Below are positions 56,896 through 64,000 of a stretch of 64,000 bases of DNA, piece by piece. Under the pieces are notes generated by a model. That model had not been told where the DNA came from, made no database searches, and saw only the letters and a program-made list of their open reading frames with translations. Position 1 is the first letter of the stretch; each line of letters starts with the position of its first letter. The position numbers and the translations under genes were made by a program. The stretch comes from Flavitalea plasmicola (lineage in GTDB: Bacteria > Bacteroidota > Bacteroidia > Chitinophagales > Chitinophagaceae): NCBI RefSeq assembly GCF_030546645.1, contig NZ_JAUOTO010000005.1, forward strand, positions 1-64,000, in the 5' to 3' direction.

Positions 56896-57561
56896 TTATA
56901 ATTTACTTTGCTCGACTCTGGCTATATAATATTCAAACTCGAGATAATTGCCTTTTAAGGCAACACAACGATTTAAATGCTCTTGATATTCTTCAGAATT
57001 GCCACTTTGCAATCCTTTGGCAGCTTTATAAAATTCAACTTTGCATTCCTTTCTATTTTTCAAAATTTCGTGTGTTTGCTCTTCCCACATTTTATTAAGG
57101 TCCAATTCTGATATCTGACCGAGGAGGAATAAGGGGATGGTTGTCTTTCGTTTTTTGAGTTCTTTTGTCGCTATTTTTAATATATCTAATCGGTTTAGTT
57201 TAATGGCCAGGTAGAAAAGAATAGAACCAGGAACAGATATGTCACTTGTGTACATCTTTAACTTTGGATTTTCAACGGGGTATTTAAAATACCCAAGCGC
57301 CTCCTCGATTTCCTCCATTGCATAATAGCAAAGCCCAATATTCAGATAGGTTCCGTCACTTATCCGATTTACGTTGTGCTCAATGTCGTTCAATAGCAAA
57401 TAATCCTTAAGAGCCTTTTCATAATTACCCCGCAAAAACGCAGATATTGCCCTGGCCCTTAAATCAAAAGTCTCATTTGTCTTGGAATAGTTCTGATCGG
57501 CAATTTTGTAAGCAGATTCAAAATCGTCTATAAAAATTGAGTCCCAAGGGTTTATTGTCAT
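56896..57561 (-). CDS. TPR-like protein of an AT-rich island, function unknown
   Basis: 221 residues, no signal peptide or membrane segment. Several helical pairs of TPR type: FESAYKIADQNYSKTNETFD, AFLRGNYEKALKDYLLLNDI, YLNIGLCYYAMEEIEEALGY and LNRLDILKIATKELKKRKTT. It ends SEEYQEHLNRCVALKGNYLE plus a short tail. The gene is intact and its base use is unlike its GC-rich neighbours, which suggests transfer. Small soluble TPR proteins in such islands are sometimes immunity proteins, but no toxin is next to it, so I leave the function open. Confidence 0.7.
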   Translation of the reverse strand: MTINPWDSIFIDDFESAYKIADQNYSKTNETFDLRARAISAFLRGNYEKALKDYLLLNDIEHNVNRISDGTYLNIGLCYYAMEEIEEALGYFKYPVENPKLKMYTSDISVPGSILFYLAIKLNRLDILKIATKELKKRKTTIPLFLLGQISELDLNKMWEEQTHEILKNRKECKVEFYKAAKGLQSGNSEEYQEHLNRCVALKGNYLEFEYYIARVEQSKL

Positions 57562-57660
57562 CGTTCTTTCCAGTTATAATTGGGCACAAATACCCAATAA
57601 TCCCAAATATAGGCAACATAGAGTGGTTAGTCAATCCTCCTTTTTATCTTTTATAAAAAA

Positions 57661-57666
57661 AGGAGG
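57661..57666 (+). promoter_or_regulatory. strong Shine-Dalgarno sequence before the recombinase remnant
   Basis: AGGAGG, six bases before ATG 57673. Most genes in this window lack such a site, as is usual in Bacteroidota, so it marks the gene as belonging to a mobile element. Confidence 0.7.
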
Positions 57667-57672
57667 TCAACC

Positions 57673-58871
57673 ATGCTACATCAAGTGATCAGAAGGGCTT
57701 ACTACTTAAATAAGCACCTGGAAGCACCGCTACTCAACGAGCGGGAAGAATATCTGGAATACCTGGCCGGTAGAGGACTTTACCGGGAAACGCTGAAGAT
57801 TATAGCGGAGTATCTATTACGAATAGTTGAGTTTCTTCATTTGGAAAAAGAAAGGCTTGTCTCGATTGATGATATCGAAAGGGCTGCATCGGCCTGGGCA
57901 AGGTCGAAACACCATCATCCAATGAAAAAGACATTCTCCAAATCGGGAGCCAAGAAGTTTGTCGTGCTGTCAATAGATTGGCTGAAAAGGATCAATCGTT
58001 TAGGGGAACTTCCGGAAGACCGAATCCCCTTATTTAATCGGCTGTTTGAACGAAGGCACACTCGCAAGCGCCTTACTTCCGCACCCCTTTTACAGGAACG
58101 CCTTTTGTACTTACAGTATTGGGACAATCTCAAAGCCAGAGATGGCACCCTGCGTAGAATGGCACAGTATCAATTGCTCATTATGGATTTATTGCGCTGC
58201 CATACCATCCGGAAGATATCTATCCACGAAATTGAGAAAGCTGCGGAAAGATGGGCTAAAAATGAAAAGGTGCGCCGAAGGGACAATACGTATTCCAGGT
58301 ACTCCAAAAGACGATTTATCTATGACGCCGTAAGCTGGTTCAAGATGCTGGATTGCCTAACAGCAGAACCTGAGCCGCTCATCCCGTTCCAGGATTGCCG
58401 GGACAAATATCTTGATTATATGGTGCAGGAGCAAGGTCTTGCAGAGGAAACCGTCTACGGCAGATCCTGTTTGCTGAAAGACTTTCTGGCGAACATTAAC
58501 GAACGGGTGCAGACGTTTGCGGCAATTTTGCCCGGTACGATTGATGACGTACTGATAAAGAAACATGATAGAGACGGATTATCCCGAAGGTCCGTTCAAT
58601 CCTATGCGTCCGTGGTCAGGTCGAGCTAAAGCGTCTTTTTGATGGGGCGTTGAGCTATCAAACGAACAAATGCCATATCGAGCCTTATATGGTTCGCATA
58701 TCCCTGATCCTGACCTATACATTCGGGCTGAGAGTCCATGAGACTTTGTCTATTACACTCGGAGATATGGATATGGATAACCTGGTGATCACCATCCGGC
58801 AGTCGAAGTTCTATAAATCAAGGCTAGTTCCGTTCAACCAGCTGATCTTGTTTTCCACAATTTTATCCTGA
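57673..58871 (+). pseudogene. tyrosine recombinase (integrase), frameshifted and truncated
   Basis: First part (57673-58629, 318 codons) holds two or three SAM-like DNA-binding segments (LLNEREEYLEYLAGRGLYRE, LLQERLLYLQYWDNLKARDG, LAEETVYGRSCLLKDFLANI). A stop is followed, in another frame, by 58650-58871, which carries the start of the catalytic domain (ILTYTFGLRVHETLSITLGD, with the first catalytic Arg, and QSKFYKSRLVPFN). The region with His-x2-Arg and the Tyr nucleophile is absent, so the enzyme must be dead. The pattern resembles recombinases found with IS91-type transposases, none of which remains. AT-rich composition. Confidence 0.85.
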
Positions 58872-58920
58872 ATTATAGCGCCAAGGTACTAAATAAAGTA
58901 GTGAATACTAAAAAAAATAG

Positions 58921-59010
58921 CTATTCGATGGAGTAATAAACCTGGTCGATGCGTCCATTTCAATGGGCGTGATGGCGATCCTGCTATTCCAAGATGTGCA
59001 GAGCCAATAA
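58921..59010 (+). pseudogene. fragment resembling the last membrane segment of lspA
   Basis: Thirty codons between TAG (58918) and TAA (59008). Bases 58940-58994 match lspA 51426-51479 at about 45 of 54 positions and encode NLVDASISMGVMAILLFQ against NLADASISVGVITILLFQ. The matching sequence then ends in DVQSQ-stop. It has no start codon and no upstream half. It lies directly after the dead recombinase, at the edge of the AT-rich island. Confidence 0.8.
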
Positions 59011-59041
59011 AGGATATCAAAAAAGAATATGAATGGAATGA

Positions 59042-59076
59042 TAAAATAAAAAACTGACCGGAAAGGCTCCGGTCAG
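59042..59076 (-). terminator. intrinsic terminator of the T9SS gene at 59107
   Basis: Perfect 9-bp stem CTGACCGGA / TCCGGTCAG with a 5-base loop (59054-59076). On the minus strand it is followed by TTTTTTATTTTA. It lies 30 bp after the stop of the gene. Confidence 0.92.
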
Positions 59077-59106
59077 TAAACTATAAGGGTACGGATCAAC
59101 TCATTT

Positions 59107-61863
59107 TCATTTCGCGTACTTCACCATCTTCTGGGTGAAGATCTTATCTCCTGTCGTCAGCTGCAGGATATACGTCCCGTTGGATAGCCCGCCCAATCCC
59201 CGGATCTCGAAATTGTTCAACCCCTGGGTCAGCGTCTGCTGCTGGACTTTTACCACCCGGCCATACATGTCCACCAGGCTGAGGCGCAGGGTGGCATTGC
59301 CGGGACTGGCCAGCTCCATGGTGATATGGTCGGTGAATGGGTTGACCAGGCTGCGGATGGCCAGCTCGATGCTGCCGTCGCTCACCATTACCTGGCTGCT
59401 ATAGGTGCTATAGGTTCCGGATGTCAGGCGCAGGCGGTAGTAACGTGCTCCTGCCAGCGGCGTGAGATCTGTAAACTGGTAGCTTGCCCCCAGGCCGGCC
59501 CCGGCCTGTCCATGTACGGTGCCGATGGACGTGAACCTGCTGCCGTCATCACTGCTCTCCACGGTGAAGATCAGGTCATTTGTCTCTTCGGTGGACACCC
59601 ATTGCAGGAAGCCATAGCCGCCTTGTCCGTCCCCCGGCGTATTTTTCACCTGTCCTTTAAAGCTCAGGAGCCTGACGGGCAGAACGATATTACAGTTGAC
59701 GGCTTTGATGATCTTGGGCGACAGGGTGATGAACGAGCAATTGGGGTTGCTCAGGTTGGCGGTGGTGCTGGCGACGGTGATCCGGTATTTGATCAGCGTG
59801 TCCACCAGGTTCAACCTGAAATAGCGGGTGACCAGATATTCATATTGGCCAGTGCCTGCGTTGTACACGGGCGTTCCGCTGCCGGAAGCCGGCTTGCCTG
59901 TCGTGTCTACGCCGGTGGTCGTCCAGGTGACGCCATTATCCATGCTCTTCTCCAGCTTCCACTCTGTATAGTTATTAAAAAAGGAGTTCACTTTAAAACG
60001 GACGGTGTCGTCTGTTCCCTGGCAAAGCGTATCGGGTTTGTTGGGGGTGAGGACCATGCTGGGGTAACAGGAGGCTACGCCGATGTCATCGATCGCCCAG
60101 TCATTACCGCCGCCGCCGGGGGCATTGTTACGGATGCTGACGATCATCGTGGTCTGCGTGGGGCCCGTCAGATACGTGAATCCTTTCTGCACCCATTGCC
60201 CGGTGTAAGGCATATTACCCGTGGTATAATAATCATACCCGTTGATATTAAAAGTGAGGTTGGGTTGGACGCCGGATGAGTCGCCGGGCCCCGTGGGAAT
60301 ATACCCGCTGCTGGTGTTGCCTGTCCCGTTGGAGTCGCAGCCGCAATGGGAACAGATGTTGCGGAACCAGGCGGTATACTGATAATAGGTGTTGGGACAT
60401 AAGTTATATACGGTATCCAGGAAGGCGGTGTCTGTCCGGTAAGCGGCGTTGACGACCACCATATATCCTCCGCTGGCGCCGTTGAGGTCATCGGTGGGCG
60501 GATTGCCCAGCAGGGGATTGGTGGCGCCTGTGTGGTCGCCAATGATATCCCATACGCCGAAGATCCTGTGATTGCCGCCGTCGGGGATGGAGTAGGCGGT
60601 GTTGGAGGTGGCATAGCCGGTGGCGAGGGTCGTGCCGCCGCTGGTGTTATTGGACACGCCGTAATAATAGTCCTGGGGCATGGCGGCACTGTTGGAAAAA
60701 GCGGCATAAGTATAATTGGCCGGCACTTTATTGGAGGCCGTCCTGTCCTTTACATTCCCGGAGCCGAAGGTTCCGCCGTATTCATTGATCAGGGCATTGG
60801 TGCCTACGGAGTTGGCGCAGAGGCCATAGTTCTTAAACACCATGATAGTGTTGGAAGGGAAGATGATGCCGGCGGGCGCATTGCCGGTGTTGTAGCTGAT
60901 GGTGCCGTTGCCCACGTCGATCTGCGAGCCATAGCCGCCGGTGACGCGGATCCTGTAAGACACTACCATGATACAGGTGGTGCCATAAAAATTCGGTTTG
61001 CTGGTGTTGGCGATATAGCCTCCGGTGGTGCTGGTGGCGGCGGCACCCATATTGATGGTGATGGCGGACCCGCTGATGCTTGCGGCATCGCCGTCAGCGG
61101 CGTCGGTGAACTGCTGGTATATCTTTCCTTCATTCGTCAGGATCCGCAGCGTGCCGGGAACATAGCTCGCATTGGTGGGAATGGCGTCGGTGAAGGTAGT
61201 GTTGAAGGTTGCGTTGGCTTTGACGACCATGGTGGCGCGTATCTCCAGGATATCGCCTGTCTCCACGGTACCCCCCGTGGTGCCCTTGGTGATATTCACA
61301 TAGCTCTTCCCATAGTCGACCGAGGAATTGGAGGGGTTGGTGACACACATGGAGAACGTCCAGCTATTGGTGGTGATCGTGCCCGTACTGGTGTTCGTGT
61401 ATACCCGTACGTAATAGGTATTGCCGACGGTGAGTCCGCTGCCTCCGACGGTGTTGCCTACATTGAGGGAGAGGCTGTTTGAACTGGCGGCGGGATTGCC
61501 TGAAACGCAGGCGATGGACGTCATCGATCCGCAGGCGCCTGACAGCAGCTGTATGACGGCGGTGGCGGCCTTCAGATTGGAGCCCATGCCATTCATGTTG
61601 ATGGTCGGCCAGGGGTTTGTCGCGACGAATTTAAACCAAACGTCGGCGGAGCCATTATTGCCGCATCCGGCAGGGTTACCTGTGGACGGGGTCATATTTT
61701 TCAGGTTGCCGACGGAGGCAGAACAGCCCGCGCTCACCGTCAGGGCGGGTGCGCCCGAACAGTTGTCGGATGCCTGGGCAAGACCTTTTTTCGAATACAG
61801 GAAAAGTAGGCCGATGGCTAGAAAAACCTTTACGAACAGGGTAGGTGTAAAAGTAGTTTTCAT
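59107..61863 (-). CDS. large secreted protein with T9SS sorting domain
   Basis: 918 residues. Signal peptide (FVKVFLAIGLLFLYSKKGLA then QASDN). The N-terminal beta domain (about 35-170: SADVWFKFVATNPWPTINMN, TVGNTYYVRVYTNTSTGT) resembles pre-peptidase C-type domains. A repeated-adhesin-like region follows (about 180-350, VETGDILEIRATMVVKANAT), then a Cys-rich part (FRNICSHCGCDSNGTGN), a jelly-roll-like stretch (WAIDDIGVASC) and a fibronectin-like segment (ILPVRLLSFKGQV variants). The sorting domain is at the end (NFEIRGLGGLSNGTYILQL, final residues KMVKYAK). Likely a surface adhesin or structural protein; ligand unknown. Confidence 0.8.
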   Translation of the reverse strand: MKTTFTPTLFVKVFLAIGLLFLYSKKGLAQASDNCSGAPALTVSAGCSASVGNLKNMTPSTGNPAGCGNNGSADVWFKFVATNPWPTINMNGMGSNLKAATAVIQLLSGACGSMTSIACVSGNPAASSNSLSLNVGNTVGGSGLTVGNTYYVRVYTNTSTGTITTNSWTFSMCVTNPSNSSVDYGKSYVNITKGTTGGTVETGDILEIRATMVVKANATFNTTFTDAIPTNASYVPGTLRILTNEGKIYQQFTDAADGDAASISGSAITINMGAAATSTTGGYIANTSKPNFYGTTCIMVVSYRIRVTGGYGSQIDVGNGTISYNTGNAPAGIIFPSNTIMVFKNYGLCANSVGTNALINEYGGTFGSGNVKDRTASNKVPANYTYAAFSNSAAMPQDYYYGVSNNTSGGTTLATGYATSNTAYSIPDGGNHRIFGVWDIIGDHTGATNPLLGNPPTDDLNGASGGYMVVVNAAYRTDTAFLDTVYNLCPNTYYQYTAWFRNICSHCGCDSNGTGNTSSGYIPTGPGDSSGVQPNLTFNINGYDYYTTGNMPYTGQWVQKGFTYLTGPTQTTMIVSIRNNAPGGGGNDWAIDDIGVASCYPSMVLTPNKPDTLCQGTDDTVRFKVNSFFNNYTEWKLEKSMDNGVTWTTTGVDTTGKPASGSGTPVYNAGTGQYEYLVTRYFRLNLVDTLIKYRITVASTTANLSNPNCSFITLSPKIIKAVNCNIVLPVRLLSFKGQVKNTPGDGQGGYGFLQWVSTEETNDLIFTVESSDDGSRFTSIGTVHGQAGAGLGASYQFTDLTPLAGARYYRLRLTSGTYSTYSSQVMVSDGSIELAIRSLVNPFTDHITMELASPGNATLRLSLVDMYGRVVKVQQQTLTQGLNNFEIRGLGGLSNGTYILQLTTGDKIFTQKMVKYAK

Positions 61864-62005
61864 AAGAATGAATGGTAAGGATCGAAATTGATTATAAAAG
61901 TACCCTTTATTTTAATGGTGGTCAATCGTATAAATACCCGGGCAAATGGAAAATCTACTATTCCAAATGCGGCGGATATTACATTTATTTGCAGATCCTG
62001 TCCCG

Positions 62006-63763
62006 ATGAAAAGCTATATCCTATATGCTTACAGCCTCGCCGCGTGCCTGTGCTCAACCCTCTGCTCTTTTGCGCAACTCACTGTTACTTATTACGGTCA
62101 GACCTTCAAGGTCGACACTTTGTACCCTGCCAGCGGCCTAGCGGGAATGAATACGCCCTGGGAGATGGTGTATGGACCGGATGATTCCTTGTGGGTCGCG
62201 GCGGCCCATGACTATAAAGTGTGGAAGATCCACCCGGGCAATAAAGGCGCCCGTCTGCTGCTGGACCTGGGTGGCAGCAAGGATTTTACTAACCCTGCTG
62301 CCTGGCCGCAAGGGGGGCTGATGGGCCTGGCCATCCACCCGCAGTTCTATTCCGGGAAGCCCTGGGTCTATATCGCCTTTGTCTATCACAAGGTGAGCTG
62401 CGGCGTCGCCAGCACGGGCGGAAATTATTGCAGCTATAAGACGAAGATCGCCCGGTACAGCTATGGATTTTCCACCGGCGCGCTGACATGGGTGGACGAT
62501 GTCGTGAACGACCTGGATGGCAGCAGCGACCATAACTCGGGAAGATTGCGCATCAGCCCGCTGGTAGAGAGCGACGGGCGGTACCATCTCTATTACACCA
62601 TTGGCGACATGGGCGCCGGCAACCTGGCGAATGTGGACCGTATCAACTATGCGCAGGATACGACGGTCATCCAGGGCAAGGTGCTGCGGCTGAATACGGA
62701 GCCGGACCCTGCGCTGCCTCTTGCGCAACAATGGATACCGGGCGACAATCCCTTTCCCGCCGGCGCGGCCCCTTCGGCGAAATCTCCGGTGTATTCCTTT
62801 GGTCACCGCAATCCGCAGGGGCTGGTGTTCGGGTCCGTGAATGGGGGTGCGAGCTATATCCTTTACAGCAGCGAGCATGGCGACCGGAGCGACGATGAAG
62901 TGAATATTATCCTCCCGCATACCAATTATGGCTGGCCGAAGGTGGCGGGGCTTTGTGATGACAACTATACTTCCGTGGCAGGCGACAGCATGTACCTGGC
63001 CAATAAGGCCGTGATCAGCGAGACAGGATTTTGTCTGACTACGCCGACTACCCTGCATGAACCGATCTTCTCTTTCTATAACTGGAACCGTGCGACCAAT
63101 AAGACGGCGCAGGGCAAGCCTTCCAATATGTACTGGCCTACGATCGCCCCAGCCTCCATCGCCTTTTACGGCCAGGGCGCCATCCCGGGATGGAACTATT
63201 CCTTGCTGGTGCCTTCCCTGAAGAACGGGCTTTTCCGGCTGAAGCTGAAGCCGGACGGTCTCAGCATCGACAGTGCCGCCTTGCCTACCGATACGCTGCA
63301 TTATCTGCCAGGCCTTCGTCTCCGCAACATCACGGTGGCGCCATCGGGCGATACGCTGTTCGTGTCAGTGGATAATTCCTGCTGTGCCATCGACTCTTCC
63401 GGCACGCTGGGGACCTCCGTCTCCAACCCTCCCTACAAAGGATATATTTTGCGGATGATCTACCTGAAGACACTGTACCTGGAGGAAGGCGGCGCGGGGC
63501 CCGGGCCTCCGGCGAAGGCCCCTGTCTGTAAGGTCTATCCTAACCCGGCGCATTCGACTTTATACGTGGAGGGGACATCGCATGAACGCAAGCCCTGGGT
63601 GGCGACGCTCTATGATATCACCGGCAAGGTGATGTTGCAGCGGGAGACTACGGAAGATCATTTCACGCTGGACATTCATGCCTTTTCCCCGGGGGTGTAT
63701 GTATTCAGGCTGCAAAATGGCTATGCGGTGCCATTAATGACGGAAAAAATACTGGTGCGATAG
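62006..63763 (+). CDS. PQQ-dependent sugar dehydrogenase-like protein with T9SS sorting domain
   Basis: 585 residues from ATG 62006, which begins the signal peptide (MKSYILYAYSLAACLCSTLC). Residues about 30-490 form a six-bladed propeller of the soluble glucose dehydrogenase family: GGLMGLAIHPQFYSGKPWVY, DHNSGRLRISPLVESDGRYH, YSFGHRNPQGLVFG and LYSSEHGDRSDDEVNIILPH, which hold the positions that bind PQQ and calcium in that family. The enzyme would oxidise sugars outside the cell. The last 80 residues are the sorting domain (CKVYPNPAHSTLYVEG). A reading from 61946 adds 20 residues without a signal sequence. Substrate unknown. Confidence 0.87.
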   Translation: MKSYILYAYSLAACLCSTLCSFAQLTVTYYGQTFKVDTLYPASGLAGMNTPWEMVYGPDDSLWVAAAHDYKVWKIHPGNKGARLLLDLGGSKDFTNPAAWPQGGLMGLAIHPQFYSGKPWVYIAFVYHKVSCGVASTGGNYCSYKTKIARYSYGFSTGALTWVDDVVNDLDGSSDHNSGRLRISPLVESDGRYHLYYTIGDMGAGNLANVDRINYAQDTTVIQGKVLRLNTEPDPALPLAQQWIPGDNPFPAGAAPSAKSPVYSFGHRNPQGLVFGSVNGGASYILYSSEHGDRSDDEVNIILPHTNYGWPKVAGLCDDNYTSVAGDSMYLANKAVISETGFCLTTPTTLHEPIFSFYNWNRATNKTAQGKPSNMYWPTIAPASIAFYGQGAIPGWNYSLLVPSLKNGLFRLKLKPDGLSIDSAALPTDTLHYLPGLRLRNITVAPSGDTLFVSVDNSCCAIDSSGTLGTSVSNPPYKGYILRMIYLKTLYLEEGGAGPGPPAKAPVCKVYPNPAHSTLYVEGTSHERKPWVATLYDITGKVMLQRETTEDHFTLDIHAFSPGVYVFRLQNGYAVPLMTEKILVR

Positions 63764-63819
63764 ATTTAATTATGTTTGCAAAAACATAGCCTTTGAAGCT
63801 GGTGGTCATTGGGCATTTA

Positions 63820-64000
63820 ATGCTGATTTCATATTACCTGGAATTTGTTTCCTTCCTGATAGGATGTATTGTTTACCGCAGGTCGTGGCCGCTGCCCTAT
63901 CGGTGCCTGGTTTGGGTAAAGGGCCTTAAGGCCGTTGTGGAGATTGGGGGCATGCTCTGGTCCAGTTTCACGATGACCAGTAATCACTGGATCTACAATC
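63820..64000 (+). CDS. membrane protein, 5' part only
   Basis: Open from ATG 63820 to the window end: 60 codons, MLISYYLEFVSFLIGCIVYR then CLVWVKGLKAVVEIGG. Two hydrophobic segments are visible, and the pattern resembles small polytopic membrane proteins common in Chitinophagaceae (inference). The frame is open back to TAG 63787, so TTG 63793 is possible. The gene continues beyond the window. Confidence 0.55.
   Translation, partial: MLISYYLEFVSFLIGCIVYRRSWPLPYRCLVWVKGLKAVVEIGGMLWSSFTMTSNHWIYN

Noticed and set aside
1..64000. tRNA, rRNA, riboswitch and complete insertion sequences
   Set aside because: I looked through the intergenic stretches and saw no cloverleaf-like sequence, no rRNA segment, no known riboswitch pattern and no intact transposase. 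A covariance-model search would be needed to exclude small RNAs.

Overview
The window comes from a member of the Bacteroidota, most likely family Chitinophagaceae (inference). The evidence is a SusC/SusD pair under an ECF sigma/FecR switch, several secreted proteins ending in a type IX secretion (T9SS) sorting domain, a fused gliding-motility transporter gene (GldF-GldG), a MurF-alanine racemase fusion, and short leaders behind -7 boxes of the TAnnTTTG type. Most coding DNA is GC-rich. A short island at about 56.4-59.1 kb is visibly AT-rich and holds broken genes.

Layout. 0-3.4 kb: fabF and rnc, separated and flanked by blocks of hairpin-bearing repeats. 3.6-12.5 kb: T9SS cargo proteins, an S41 peptidase, an ankyrin protein, a large exported protein of unknown function, methylmalonyl-CoA epimerase and a small exported protein. 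12.6-17.8 kb: cysteine desulfurase, the GldF-GldG fusion and an OmpA-like lipoprotein. 17.8-30.8 kb, minus strand: TPR protein, ApbE, a putative glycoside hydrolase, DUF3823 lipoprotein, SusD, SusC, FecR and ECF sigma, forming a glycan-uptake locus. 31-34 kb: a T9SS protein and an O-antigen ligase-like protein. 34-47.1 kb, minus strand: one tightly packed surface-polysaccharide operon of nine genes with Wzm/Wzt-type export. 47.2-51.6 kb: TerC, MurF-Alr and LspA. 51.6-56.4 kb: a second ECF sigma/anti-sigma pair with two small proteins and an M1 aminopeptidase. 56.4-59.1 kb: decayed island. 59.1-64 kb: T9SS proteins, a PQQ sugar dehydrogenase-like protein and the start of a membrane protein.

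Two themes stand out. First, the window is full of minisatellites. Intergenic ones have periods of 19 or 36-39 bp, while those inside genes have periods divisible by three (21, 24, 27, 36, 54 bp). One dispersed family is built from 7-bp units (AGCTACA/AGCTGCA), often as inverted arms around a core. It occurs between genes and also in frame inside at least four proteins (GldFG, FecR, a giant glycosyltransferase twice, MurF-Alr). Because three 7-bp units make 21 bp, the sense strand stays open in every frame and encodes rotations of S-Y-K-L-Q-A-T.

Second, the polysaccharide operon encodes a 1716-residue protein that joins a methyltransferase, a kinase-like domain, a coiled coil, two GT2 domains and a GT4 domain. 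This suggests that a WbdD-like chain terminator and molecular ruler is fused to the enzymes that build the chain. Two neighbouring proteins carry the same kind of coiled coil followed by a W-Y-x3-Y-E-x3-L-P motif.

In addition, fragments of a second lspA 3' end bracket the decayed island and one edge of the ECF/M1 block, pointing to repeated insertion or duplication at the 3' end of lspA.
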